Source: Chitinophaga sp. E66 (GTDB taxonomy: Bacteria; Bacteroidota; Bacteroidia; Chitinophagales; Chitinophagaceae). Taken from it: DNA of 64,000 nt. The stretch's first letter is position 1. Each line of letters opens with the position of its first letter. Below the pieces are notes generated by a model that ran no database searches, was not told where the DNA came from, and worked only from the letters and a program-made list of their open reading frames with translations. Below, in pieces: positions 31,189 through 40,270 of this stretch. The translations under genes and the position numbers were made by a program. Where the stretch lies: NCBI GenBank assembly GCA_019285755.1, contig CP079103.1, positions 3,844,001-3,908,000 of the forward strand, read 5' to 3'.

Positions 31189-31534
31189 TGAAAATGAATT
31201 TGTTGGACATGGAATTTACGAAATTCATGCCATTCAAACAGGCGCTACATGTTATCACTCCTAACCATTTTTTTACCGCATTTCATAACGGATTCATCTC
31301 CAAACTGATAAATTCACCTGCGGTACCGAAAGCAGGACACTAACCCCAAAGAATAATTTTTCCAAATCCACTTTATTTCGCGAATCACACACCCTTTCGC
31401 TGCATTCCGTGAAGAAAATAGCATCAACATCGCAGCAATACCCTGATTTACAATCTATTATCCCACTGGCACCACGATTGCCTCATACTATTCATCAACA
31501 ACATCCATTCATCAAAACATAAAAACATCAACTT
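31189..31534. other. Intergenic region with divergent promoters
   Basis: No gene is seen. A 15-base inverted repeat GAATTT-ACG-AAATTC lies at 31212-31226 near the start of the leftward gene, and a -24/-12 promoter for the rightward reductase at 31467-31482. Confidence 0.5.
31467..31482 (+). promoter_or_regulatory. Sigma54-type -24/-12 promoter
   Basis: TGGCACCACGATTGCC matches TGGCACG-N4-TTGCW closely, with the required GG-N10-GC spacing (GG 31468-31469, GC 31480-31481). It lies 53 bases before the start of the NmrA-like reductase, almost the same distance as at the alpha/beta hydrolase. Confidence 0.75.
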
Positions 31535-32288
31535 ATGAAAATCGTAGTTATCGGAGGCACTGGCCTCATCGGCTCCAAAACAGTTGAACGCCTCCGCAAA
31601 GACGGTCATGATGTCATAGCAGCATCCCCGCATCAGGCGTCAACACCATCACCGGCGAAGGGCTCGCAGATGTATTGCAGGGAACCGACGTAGTGATCGA
31701 CGTCGCCAACTCACCATCTTTCGAAGACAACGCCGTCATGGAATTCTTCCAGACCTCCGGCCGCAACCTGCTCTCCGCCGAATCGAAAGCCGGCGTGAAG
31801 CACCATATCGCACTGTCGGTAGTAGGCACCGAGCGCCTGCAGGACAGCGGGTACTTCCGCGCCAAGGCCGCCCAGGAATCGCTCATTAAACAATCCGGCA
31901 TTCCGTATTCCATCATCCATTCCACCCAGTTCTTCGAGTTCCTCGGCGGCATCGTGAAGTCAGCGGCGCAAGGTGAAAATATCCACCTCTCCCCGCCCCC
32001 ATCCAGCCGATCGCGTCGGACGACGTGGCGCTCGCAGTAGCAGATGTAGCAATTGGCCGGCCCATTAACGGTACGGTAGAGATCGCCGGGCCCGAGAAAG
32101 TAAGCTTGTCCGCCCTCGCCGCCAGGTACCTCAGCGAAGTAAACGATCCCCGCACGGTGATCTCCGACGAGAACGCAAAATACTTCGGCGCACAGTTGAA
32201 CGAGAAGTCCCTCGTACCTGGCCCCAACCCGCGTATCGGACATATCGGGTTTGCAGACTGGTTCGCCACGCAGACCGTTAAAGCCTAA
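31535..32288 (+). CDS. NAD(P)-binding NmrA-like reductase (frame broken)
   Basis: An atypical short-chain dehydrogenase with the dinucleotide motif MKIVVIGGTGLIGSKTVERL (GxxGxxG at residues 7-13). FEDNAVMEFFQTSGRNLLSA and VKHHIALSVVGTERLQDSGY, IPYSIIHSTQFFEFLGGI and TVEIAGPEKVSLSALA follow the NmrA/NAD(P)H-azoreductase-like pattern; the SDR Tyr-x-x-x-Lys pair is not obvious. Frame breaks near 31628 (a lost G) and 31993 (a lost C). About 251 residues. The strong -24/-12 promoter ties it to the sigma54 activator at 21-24 kb. The YCII gene follows after 248 bases. Confidence 0.82.
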
Positions 32289-32536
32289 GGTTCCCAGAGC
32301 TTGCCCGGTGCTGTATGCAACGAAGATGACGGGTGTCAGCTCGTTGCGGCTGTTGTAACAGGCATGCGCTTTCCACCCGTTCGCACATGAATCCCATCCT
32401 AACGCCGGCGTGGCCTCAGGGCCACGACATCCGGTCAACAACGCAGCGACGCATCATCGCCCGGCAAGCCTGAAAACCTGCTTATCATCTATCATCTTCA
32501 TAAATCGATTATTCAAATATTTAAATCAACAGCATC

Positions 32537-32890
32537 ATGCAAGAATTTCTCTTAGTGATCCACAGAGATCTCACCAGCGCCAACCCTCAGCCCTCGCCCG
32601 ACCAGATGAAGGAAGCCCTCAAACCCTACCAGGAATGGGTGGCCGGCATCGCCGCACAGGATAAACTCGTAGCCCCGCCCAAACGCTGGGACGTAGACGG
32701 CCGCGTGATCAAATTCGATAAACAGAAAGAACATATCTCCAGCGGGCCCTACGCAGAAGGCAAGGAATCCATCGGCGGGCTCTTCCTCATCAAAGCGAAA
32801 GATTACGATGAAGCCGTGGCCCTCGCCAAAGGTTGCCCCATCATCCAGTACGGCGCCATCGTGGAAGTACGCATGGCCGTGCCCCGGTAG
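32537..32890 (+). CDS. YCII-domain protein
   Basis: This is an intact 117-residue cytosolic protein. MQEFLLVIHRDLTSANPQPS, KRWDVDGRVIKFDKQKEHIS and GPYAEGKESIGGLFLIKAKD, ending EVRMAVPR, match the YCII/DGPF family, a ferredoxin-like fold of unsettled function often encoded near ECF sigma factors or stress enzymes. The 248-base gap before it shows no -24/-12 motif that I can find. It ends 20 bases before the left end of the IS element. Confidence 0.78.
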   Translation: MQEFLLVIHRDLTSANPQPSPDQMKEALKPYQEWVAGIAAQDKLVAPPKRWDVDGRVIKFDKQKEHISSGPYAEGKESIGGLFLIKAKDYDEAVALAKGCPIIQYGAIVEVRMAVPR

Positions 32891-32921
32891 CCTAATCCCC
32901 GGAACGGACAGGACTAAAATA

Positions 32922-32942
32922 CTCTGCACTGAAAGTGCAGAG
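32922..32942. repeat. Subterminal hairpin, right-end side of the transposase
   Basis: CTCTGCACT and AGTGCAGAG pair perfectly over the loop GAA. A second small hairpin, GGAC-TAAA-GTCC, lies at 32956-32967. Such hairpins are the recognition sites of Y1 transposases. Confidence 0.7.
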
Positions 32943-32977
32943 GTTTGGGTGTGCCGGACTAAAGTCCTACTCCAGCA

Positions 32978-33394
32978 TTAAATTTTCAGCATTAGCACTG
33001 GGTCATCCTTGTGGTGATCCAGGTAATCTTGCACCATTTGGTCTGTTATATTACCCGTACTCCACGCCCCATAACCAATTGCCCAAAAGTGACGGCCCCA
33101 ATACCTATAGTGTAACTTGGGAAATTCTTGCTGTAACTTCCTCGATGTCAACCCCTTCAATCGCTTTACAATATCACTTACACTTTGTTTGCAGGGGTAT
33201 TCAATATGCATATGGACATGATCCTTGCTCACAACTCCCTTTAAGATCCGAATGTCCTCAGCGTTGCATATTTGTATCAACAATGCTCGACAGCGATGCT
33301 GAACATCTCCTTGTAATACGTGATATCGATATTTGGTCACCCAAACGATATGAACCGTCAATCGGCTTACTGTATGGCTACCATGGCGCATCAT
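32978..33394 (-). CDS. tnpA: IS200/IS605-family Y1 transposase
   Basis: This is an intact 138-residue HUH transposase. HTVSRLTVHIVWVTKYRYHV opens the fold, KDHVHMHIEYP carries the His-hydrophobic-His metal motif, and DQMVQDYLDHH holds the catalytic tyrosine. SDIVKRLKGLTSRKLQQEFP and WGRHFWAIGYGAWS are the usual middle signatures. It lacks a TnpB partner. Because the frame is intact and both end hairpins are present, the element may still be active. Confidence 0.9.
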   Translation of the reverse strand: MMRHGSHTVSRLTVHIVWVTKYRYHVLQGDVQHRCRALLIQICNAEDIRILKGVVSKDHVHMHIEYPCKQSVSDIVKRLKGLTSRKLQQEFPKLHYRYWGRHFWAIGYGAWSTGNITDQMVQDYLDHHKDDPVLMLKI

Positions 33395-33435
33395 CTACCT
33401 AATTTAGATAGATTTTCTCGCATTACTAAAGCCCT

Positions 33436-33449
33436 CGCACTAAAGTGCG
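33436..33449. repeat. Subterminal hairpin, left-end side of the transposase
   Basis: CGCACT and AGTGCG pair over two bases. The core GCACT-N-AGTGC is shared with the hairpin at 32922, and the phrase ACTAAAGT also with the small hairpin at 32956. Confidence 0.65.
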
Positions 33450-33477
33450 TAGTTTTCAACTAACGGCTGGGACCAAT

Positions 33478-33505
33478 AAAAAGCCTTTGCGATGTGCAAA
33501 GGCTA
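33478..33505 (-). terminator. Intrinsic terminator of the cytochrome b gene
   Basis: AGCCTTTGC (33482-33490) and GCAAAGGCT (33496-33504) pair over five bases; on the minus strand a T-rich run follows. It lies 22 bases past the stop of the gene at 33527 and before the IS element. Confidence 0.75.
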
Positions 33506-33526
33506 TTTTAATGGGTTCACTGTTCA

Positions 33527-34300
33527 TCATAACAAACTCCTGATATAAAAGACGATCGGCATAGACGCGAACGTCAACGGGATGATCACGGCAAATATCC
33601 AGATGCCCGTCCACCGGATCATGGAGGTATATTTTCTATGCGCCAGCCCGGCGGATTGAAAGGCGCTCTGGAAACCATGATACAAATGATACGACACCGC
33701 TACCATGGCCACGAGATACAACAAAACGTACCACCACAGGCTAAAACTTTCCGTCACGATACCGTACAGATCCTTCACCCGCACGATCTCCGTGCTGCCT
33801 TCCGTAAACACGGCGTGTTCGAAGTCGGGGATTCGGGAACATAATCCGTGACGGATAATTTTCCGGTCACGAGGTCGGTACGATACTCCCTGTACGTACC
33901 TTCCAGGAATTTATAGCGCCCCAGAAATTGCTCATGTGGATGACGAGGAACAAAAGATAATGCTCCCCAGCAGGCCCATGTTCAGCGAAGCCCAGGTGGT
34001 ATTGGCTTTGGACGCAACGGCATACTTTACCGGGCGTGCTTTGCGGTTCTTCACCGTTTGTACGACGGCGTATATGCTATGAATGATGATGGAGACATAC
34101 AGCACATACCCGGCGGCGGTCACCGGCGGGAAGTGCGTCATGAAATGTGCGTAGACGTTGAAGGAATAGCCTTCATCGCCCGCGAATAAGGTCAGGTTAC
34201 CGCCCAGGTGCACGATGAGGAACAGGCAAAGGAACAGTCCTGTCATGGACATGATCAGCTTTCTCCCCAACGAAGAGCGGAATAACATTTTCAGATGCAT
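33527..34300 (-). CDS. Succinate dehydrogenase/fumarate reductase cytochrome b558-type subunit (frame broken)
   Basis: A five-helix membrane protein of the SdhC b558 family: [20 protein letters not shown] and [14 protein letters not shown] (haem His), [20 protein letters not shown] (His), then after frame breaks near 33945 and 33830 [20 protein letters not shown] with [15 protein letters not shown], and [20 protein letters not shown]. About 258 residues, normal for the Bacteroidota form. Normally sdhA and sdhB follow; here a terminator and an IS element follow instead, and the upstream partner is an NDH-2. It may be a second, stand-alone haem subunit or a displaced one. Confidence 0.8.
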
Positions 34301-34323
34301 GGTGCTTCAATATTGCGGGCCGC

Positions 34324-35616
34324 CTATCCCCGGTTCTCGCGGTTACCCGGGCGGAAGATGAGGCGCAGCGCCTGGTCGCGGGTAGTGTAGGCAACGGCCC
34401 AGTTATACAATGTTTTGATCTTGTTGTTATAGTTGACGAGGGAGATCACATGGATGAAAAGCCAGCTCAGCAAGCCCAGCAGCCCACCCAGGTGCAGCTT
34501 GTGCCTGAACAGATCCGCCACGGCGATCTGCCGGCCGATGATGGCCATATCGCCCCGGTCGAAGTATCGGAAGGGTTTCGGAACCTTGCCCCTTGCCACG
34601 CGCAGCAGGTTCCTGGCCAGCGCCTTTCCCTGCTGGATAGCGGGCTGCGCTACCTGCGGGTGACCGTCGGGATAACGCTCGTCACCGAACTGGATACTGA
34701 TATCGCCGATGGCATAAATATCATCGTACCCTTTCACTTTATTGAATGCATCCGTGATCATGCGCTTGCCTTTGCCGATACTCTCCGCCGCGATACCCTG
34801 GAAGGAATTGGCCACTACGCCAGCCGCCCAGATGAACGTACCGGCCTCAATGGCCGTTCCGTCGGATAATTCCACCTGGCCGTTATGATAGTCCTTCACC
34901 TGCGTGTTCAGTTTCACATGAACACCCAGTTTGTGCATGGCATTGAGCGCGGCGGTGTGGGTTTTATGGCTCATGGGCGCCAGCAGGTAGGGCGCGCCGT
35001 CTACCAGGTGTATGTTGACCGGCGTATCCGCAAGGCTGGGATAATCGTTCGCGAGGATGTATTTCTTCGTCTCCGCCAGCATCCCGGCCACTTCCACGCC
35101 CGTAGGGCCGCCTCCCGCGATCACGACCGTCAGCATGCGCCGGCGTTCGTCTGGGTCCGTTTCCAGGGAAGCTTTCTCCATGTTCCGGAGCAGTTCATTG
35201 CGGAGGTACAGGGCATCGTCGATGCCTTTGAGGGAAAAGGCATGTTGACGGATGTTCTCGTTGCCGAAGAAGTTCGTGCGCGAGCCGGCGGCGAACACGA
35301 GGATGTCGTAAGACAATCCGGTGCCATCGCCCAGGCGGAGGGTTTTGGTGCGCGTATCCACATCATTCACCGTCTCCATCCTGAAGTCCACGTTCTGTTT
35401 GCGGAACAGCCGGCGGAAGGGATAGCTGATGCTCGAAGGTTCCAGGAAGCTGGTAGCTACCTGGTAGAGCAAGGGCGTGAAGTAGTTGTAATTGTTTTTG
35501 TCTACCACCGTAACCCGGTAATAGGGATTCCGGTATAAGCGCTTGACGAAGTTCAGCCCGGCGAATCCTCCGCCGATGACTACAATATGCTGTTTTCGTC
35601 TCTCGGGATTGTTCAT
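34324..35616 (-). CDS. Type II NADH dehydrogenase / FAD-dependent oxidoreductase
   Basis: This is an intact protein of about 430 residues from MNNPERRKQHIVVIGGGFAG (start at 35616 preferred over the longer upstream frame). It has an FAD-binding GGGFAGLNF, a second NADH-binding motif VVIAGGGPTGVEVAGMLAET, the NDH-2 pattern NYNYFTPLLYQVATSFLEPS and the final FAD contact DDIYAIGDISIQF with PQVAQPAIQQGKALARNL. A C-terminal amphipathic/hydrophobic segment (LHLGGLLGLLSWLFIHVISL) anchors it to the membrane. It passes electrons from NADH to quinone without pumping protons. It is followed after 23 bases by the cytochrome b558-type gene. Confidence 0.88.
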   Translation of the reverse strand: MNNPERRKQHIVVIGGGFAGLNFVKRLYRNPYYRVTVVDKNNYNYFTPLLYQVATSFLEPSSISYPFRRLFRKQNVDFRMETVNDVDTRTKTLRLGDGTGLSYDILVFAAGSRTNFFGNENIRQHAFSLKGIDDALYLRNELLRNMEKASLETDPDERRRMLTVVIAGGGPTGVEVAGMLAETKKYILANDYPSLADTPVNIHLVDGAPYLLAPMSHKTHTAALNAMHKLGVHVKLNTQVKDYHNGQVELSDGTAIEAGTFIWAAGVVANSFQGIAAESIGKGKRMITDAFNKVKGYDDIYAIGDISIQFGDERYPDGHPQVAQPAIQQGKALARNLLRVARGKVPKPFRYFDRGDMAIIGRQIAVADLFRHKLHLGGLLGLLSWLFIHVISLVNYNNKIKTLYNWAVAYTTRDQALRLIFRPGNRENRG

Positions 35617-35759
35617 GTCGTTTCGTTTTTTCAGGGCAAAAAGGGTATGCCTGCCCGGCGGTGCCGGTGCCGGGAAAGTTTCGTTTCGCGGTAAGTGGGA
35701 GGTAAAACCCCGGTGCCGCAACCATCTGCGGGGATGCGGGCGCCGGGGCGGGTGTTTTA

Positions 35760-36217
35760 TCAGCCGAACTGACCTGCCTGGTAGGTACCTACTGCTTCAG
35801 GGTTCGGGAAGGCGATATTGAAGCGGTTCCGGTGTTGATGGACGACACGGCCAGGGTGAGGTCGATGATCTCTTCGTCGGTAAAGAATTCCTTCAGCTTT
35901 TTGAACGTCTCGTCGGGCACGTTGCAGGCGGTCACCGCTTCGGCCCATGCCAGTGCGGCGCGTTCCCGGTCGGTGAAGAAGGCCGTTTCGCGCCAGGCGC
36001 TGAGGGCATATAGGCGCTGTTCGGTTTCTCCGTGGGCGCGCGCGTCTTTGGAATGCATATCCAGGCAGTAAGCGCAGCCATTGATCTGCGACACCCGGAA
36101 ATCGATCAGTTCCAGCAGTTTACGTTCTATCGACGATTTCTTCAGGTAAGCGCCGATGCCGAAGAGCGTCTTTAGGGCGCCCTGTCCTTTCTCCATAAAA
36201 TTAATTCTCGGTTCCAT
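35760..36217 (-). CDS. AhpD-like carboxymuconolactone decarboxylase family protein (frame broken)
   Basis: The core INGCAYCLDMHSKDARAHGE has the CxxC-x-x-x-H active site of the AhpD-type peroxidase group. KKSSIERKLLELIDFRVSQ precedes it and FFTDRERAALAWAEAVTACN and EEIIDLTLAVSSINTW follow. A lost T near 35825 breaks the frame; the true end NRFNIAFPNPEAVGTYQAGQ runs to 35760. About 152 residues, normal. It likely reduces peroxides or acts as a thiol-dependent antioxidant. It lies upstream of NDH-2 on the same strand, 143 bases away. Confidence 0.82.
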
Positions 36218-36286
36218 TGTATTTGGTTTTCTACAGTAATGACTATCGTATTATCCTCAATTGGACATCCGTCTCCAAATTTATCG

Positions 36287-37294
36287 CTAAATGGCGATTT
36301 CGTTCTGTGGATGCAGCGGCGCGGGGATGTCCGCCTCGCCCAGCATCTCCCGTAAATCGATCTCTATGGACCGGCAAACCTGGGAGATCGGAACGTCGTT
36401 GGCGCTGCCTTCGAAAGGGTTCTCCGTGCTTTCGCCCACCTGCACCAGCGAGGTGTACATCCAGGAAATAATCACGCTGAAGGGTATCAACAGCCAGATC
36501 ATGTAGCCGTGCATGAGGCCCGGTGTGGCGCGGTTGAGCTCGTCGAACTGGTGGAGCAGGCCAAAAGGCAGCAACAGGCAGAACATGCGGACGAAAATGT
36601 TATTGATGATTGTGTATTGCCGCGGGTAAGGCGTATCCTTCAGCGACTCCGCCTGTGCCTGCTGGCCGAAGAAAGTGTTGATGGTCCGTTGCAGTTCGAT
36701 GAACTGCGCCAGGGCGATCGCATCCTTCGCATACACCGCTTTCACGGTGGCGCTTTGCATGGCCAGCAGTTGGGTCGTCTTGCTGCGGGCGCCCGCTATC
36801 CGGTCAATTTCTTCCCGGGAAATGTATTGCTGCAGTTCCTTATGCAGGGGTGTGACGCGTTCCGGGATGGTATAAAACCGCTGGTATTCCGCGTTGTGCT
36901 GCAGGTCTGCCCCTTCCCAGACCCGCTCGCCCCGCAGCTGGTGCCGCAGGGCGGTCAGGAACGCGAAGTGGCGGTAGACAAGCTCCCGCGTGATCTCCGG
37001 GTCGGCGAAGTAATCGCGGCACATGATGCCCCAAAGGTTGCTGGTGTTGACGATGTTGGTCCAGGTAGTCTGCGCGTCGCGGGTACGGTTGTACGTCTGC
37101 GTGTTTTTAAAGCCAACGATGAACGCCGTTGCCGTACCCAGGAGCGACACCACCGTCCAGGGCAGCGCCAGCCACTTCAGTCCGCAGAGCTGGTACAATA
37201 TCACCGGGATGGCGCCCAGAATGACAAGGATATACAGATCCCTGCGCGTCCAGAACAGGAAGTTCCGTAAACGGTATGATTTGCCGATATGCAT
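36287..37294 (-). CDS. Bestrophin-family anion channel protein
   Basis: This is an intact 335-residue membrane protein. KSYRLRNFLFWTRRDLYILV, LGTATAFIVGFKNTQTYNRT, and ARDAQTTWTNIVNTSNLWG-type helices match the bestrophin/UPF0187 family (RFP-TM), with PFGLLHQFDELNRATPGLMH and IPFSVIISWMYTSLVQVGES near the C-terminus and the conserved ENPFEGSANDVP. These form pentameric ion channels in the inner membrane. A small gene precedes it by 12 bases on the same strand. Confidence 0.88.
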   Translation of the reverse strand: MHIGKSYRLRNFLFWTRRDLYILVILGAIPVILYQLCGLKWLALPWTVVSLLGTATAFIVGFKNTQTYNRTRDAQTTWTNIVNTSNLWGIMCRDYFADPEITRELVYRHFAFLTALRHQLRGERVWEGADLQHNAEYQRFYTIPERVTPLHKELQQYISREEIDRIAGARSKTTQLLAMQSATVKAVYAKDAIALAQFIELQRTINTFFGQQAQAESLKDTPYPRQYTIINNIFVRMFCLLLPFGLLHQFDELNRATPGLMHGYMIWLLIPFSVIISWMYTSLVQVGESTENPFEGSANDVPISQVCRSIEIDLREMLGEADIPAPLHPQNEIAI

Positions 37295-37306
37295 GCGTGC
37301 GGGAGA

Positions 37307-37480
37307 TCAGGAAGTCTGGGTATGGGTGATGTCTTCTTCGGCCTCGTCTGTACGGATCTGGTCGTCCAGGAATTCGGAGCCTTGCCAGGTATCTCTTTCG
37401 TGAACGGGAACCGGGATAGAAGCGTCTGCCTGTTCTCCTGGCAGGATGCCGCTAACGATGAGTTGGGAATGAAGTGCCAT
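37307..37480 (-). CDS. Small hypothetical protein upstream of bestrophin
   Basis: A 57-residue frame from MALHSQLIVSGILPGEQADA ends TDEAEEDITHTQTS. It is acidic, without membrane segment or known motif. The position 12 bases before the bestrophin start and absence of another gene there favour a real small gene, but no family supports it. Confidence 0.4.
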   Translation of the reverse strand: MALHSQLIVSGILPGEQADASIPVPVHERDTWQGSEFLDDQIRTDEAEEDITHTQTS

Positions 37481-37652
37481 GGTATTGGATTTAAGGTGAT
37501 GAAATGTCATGCAGGGATGCTTTTGCAACCCTTGTGCCATCGGCACAACATATTGCATGTCAACCAATTAATCTGTATCCTCTATTTGGCTGTTCGCGAT
37601 ATTTCGTAAACGCGCAACGATTACGCGGTATTTAGTGATGTTTTCGGGGATG

Positions 37653-38114
37653 TCAGCTCAGCTCTTCGAAAGGATATTTCCTTTCGCTCCAGAATGCGTC
37701 CAGGGCAATGATCCTTGGCTTGAAGAATGAGATGAGGGCGGGCCAGTCTTCCTGGCGGAAGATGCTTACGCCGGGCAGATCTTTATAGATCCGGCTGATG
37801 GTCTTGCCGTAAGTGTCTTTGGTATGCAGTTCCCAGGTCCAGGGCTCGCCAAGGTGGGTTTCGAGGGCTTTCCTGAATTCGCTGAACTGTTCGTAGAAGA
37901 GTTCTTGTACGCCTTCGTCCGGGTGCGCGATCTCGATGGCGATAGACGCGTCGCGGTGGCCGGCCTGCATCCGGAAATAAATGTGCTTCACGCCGGTCTT
38001 GTAGTTCGTCCAGTTGACACGGCCGCCTTCCGCGCCCATATGCGGGGCGATATACTGGCCGAAAGCGGTCCAGAATGCTTCTCTGATGCGGGAGGATTCT
38101 TCTTTTGAATACAA
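37653..38114 (-). CDS. DUF4268-containing protein
   Basis: This is an intact 153-residue protein. MYSKEESSRIREAFWTAFGQ, VNWTNYKTGVKHIYFRMQAG, SIAIEIAHPDEGVQELFYEQ and the end PRIIALDAFWSERKYPFEEL match DUF4268, a domain of unknown function related to restriction-endonuclease-like folds in larger proteins. Here it is the stand-alone form frequent in Bacteroidota. It is cytosolic and a single-gene unit. Confidence 0.72.
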   Translation of the reverse strand: MYSKEESSRIREAFWTAFGQYIAPHMGAEGGRVNWTNYKTGVKHIYFRMQAGHRDASIAIEIAHPDEGVQELFYEQFSEFRKALETHLGEPWTWELHTKDTYGKTISRIYKDLPGVSIFRQEDWPALISFFKPRIIALDAFWSERKYPFEELS

Positions 38115-38180
38115 GGCTCACATGATTTGGAGGCTGCAAGTTAGTATTATGTCATTTAAAAACCCGGCCGATGACGTTGC

Positions 38181-40267
38181 CTATCTCCGGAAGTCGCGGT
38201 GATTGCTTACGGACCGCCGCTCGATCGTGCCTTCGTCGTCCGTGAAGGGGAAGATGAGCAGGTAGTTGCGGTCGCGCAGGCGGAGGTTGAGGAAATCCGG
38301 CAGGCGGCGCATGCCGCGGTCGAACGAGGGCGAGCCTTGTCTTGCCATGAGGGCCACGAAGGCCTGGTCTTCCTTCACTTCCGCAGCGATGGCTTCCGCC
38401 TGGGACCAATGCTGCAGGGTACGGATCTCCCCTTCCAGGCTGGCCTTCTGGAGGATGCGCTCCAGTATCCTGCGGGTATCGTCTGCCGCGTAGAAGACCA
38501 TCCGGGCGCCGGAGTTGCGGCCGATGTTCCATACGCGCAGGAGTGCGTGGAAGAACCCTGGCTCCGCTTCCGCGCGTGGAGGTATGAGCACGAAATACTG
38601 TTTGATGGTAGCCACGGGCTGCGTGGCATGATAGATCAGGACGTTGACATGATCGTTGCGGAGGTAACCGTTGTGCAGGTTATAGGTAAACGACGGCGAA
38701 AAGCCCTTATCCGCCTGCAGCACAAACGCAACGTCCGTTATTTTCTGTTCCCGGATGACATTGCCGATCCCCGATACCACATCGGTATCGTACCTTGTCA
38801 GCGGAGTCAATTCCACATCCGCCCCGGCGGCGGTCTCTACGGCCTCATGCAATATCTTCTCCGCATTTTTGACGGCGGCTTCATCTTTTGCATCGTCGAT
38901 AACGGATAATGCGAACAGTTTGCTGTCGGCCGACTTCCCGCGTACCAAAAGCCCCAGGTTCACCAGTTTCTCCACCGTCTCATCGTGGTTCATGGCCAAA
39001 GGACATGCTCCTGTTCGCGGCTGTTGCCCGACACGGTATCTTCGTTATCCGCTTCCGCGATGCGCCGGGCGCTGGCCAGCGAAATAAATGACGAGATGGT
39101 ACAGGAGATTAGGATGAGCAGGATACTCCCGTTCAGCACATGTTCGTTCAGCAGGCGTACCGGCTCACCGGTGGCCGTTTCTGACAGGATGATGTTATAC
39201 CCCACCATCACGGAGGCCAGCGTGGCGGCAGCGGAGGCGGAGCTCATCCCGAAGATAAGCGTGCCTTCGTCTTTGGTCAGCCGGAGGGTTTTGCGCGTTG
39301 CCACGGCCGCGAGGTATTTCCCTCCGATCGACGCGGCCAGCATGACGGCTGCCACCGCAAAGGTCTCCCATCCCTTGAAAAATACTTTAAAATCGATCAG
39401 CATGCCCACGCTGATGAGGAAGAAGGGAATGAAGATGGCGTTGCCCACGAACTCTACGCGGTTCATGAGCGTGGATGAACGGGGATAAGCTGGTTGAGGG
39501 CCAGCCCGGCGAAGAATGCCCCGATGATAGATTCTACGCCCGCCAGCTCTGCCAGCAAAGCCGCCAGGTAAATCATCACCAGTACAAAAATGTATTGTGA
39601 GATCTTATCCTCCACCTTTTAAAGAACCACCTGGCGATCAGCGGAAACACCAGGAGCACTACCAATACAAACGCGATCATCGAAACCGACAACTGCGCCC
39701 AGAACCCCGCTCCCACGTCGCCCTGCGTCATCCCCACCACTACCGCGAGCACGAGCAGCGACAGCACGTCCGTGACCATCGTGCCGCCCAGGGTAATGTT
39801 CACCGCTATGTTCCTGGTAATGCCCATCTTGCTGATGTAGGGATATACGATCAGGGTATGTGAAGAGAACAGGCTGGCAAAGAGCACGGAAGTCAGCATA
39901 TTAAACCCGAGGATGTAATACCCGCCCAACAGCCCCAGCCCGAACGGGATGGCAAAGGTAAACCCGGTAAACAGCAGGCTCTTCCACTTGTTCTTTTGAA
40001 ATCGCCCATGTCTATTTCCAGTCCTGCGAGGAACATGATATACAGCAGCCCGGTGGTACCGGTCACCACCACGCTGCTATCGCGCGAGAGCAGGTGGAAC
40101 CCGTTGGGGCCTACGAGTGCGCCGGCGATGATTAGGCCGAGCAGGTGGGGCACTTTGATCTTATTGAGCAGCAGCGGGGCGCCCAGGATAATGATCAGCT
40201 CCAGCAGGAATTTCAGTAAAGGATCTTCTATCGGCAAAGTCAGGTGCCAGATGTTCAGCCAGGTCAT
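38181..40267 (-). CDS. CPA2-family cation:proton antiporter with C-terminal stress-protein-like region (frame broken)
   Basis: The N-terminal half is a Na+/H+ exchanger of the KefB/CPA2 type: LLELIIILGAPLLLNKIKVP, LGLIIAGALVGPNGF, LLYIMFLAGLEIDMGDFKR, NIAVNITLGGTMVTDVLSLL with the conserved TD pair, and VGNAIFIPFFLISVGMLIDF. The C-terminal 270 residues (KLVNLGLLVRGKSADSKLFA onward) resemble two universal-stress-protein folds. Frame breaks lie near 40000, 39920, 39600, 39475 and 39000. About 695 residues. It likely balances pH and cations, with the soluble tail sensing a ligand. It follows the lipoprotein gene by three bases. Confidence 0.85.
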
Positions 40268-40270
40268 ACG

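Larger units (their letters stand above)
32911..33462 (-). mobile_element. IS200/IS605-family insertion element, tnpA only
   Basis: The element contains a single Y1 transposase gene flanked by hairpins at both ends (32922-32942 and 33436-33449), as in the IS200 group, which moves as single-stranded DNA and leaves no inverted terminal repeats or target duplication. The outer limits are estimated from the hairpins. No tnpB or omega-RNA region is present. It lies between the YCII gene and the terminator of the cytochrome b gene, interrupting neither. Confidence 0.75.

Noticed and set aside
31614..32441. A 275-codon open frame on the minus strand across the reductase gene
   Set aside because: The plus-strand reading shows clear NmrA-like motifs after two one-base repairs; the minus frame matches nothing and covers the gene.
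32911..33527. Loss of sdhA and sdhB by IS insertion
   Set aside because: A complete terminator for the cytochrome b gene stands between its stop and the IS element, so the transcript seems to end there by design.
38199..38909. Long plus-strand frame opposite the antiporter C-terminus
   Set aside because: Codon pattern and motifs support the minus-strand antiporter tail; the plus frame is a shadow in GC-rich DNA.
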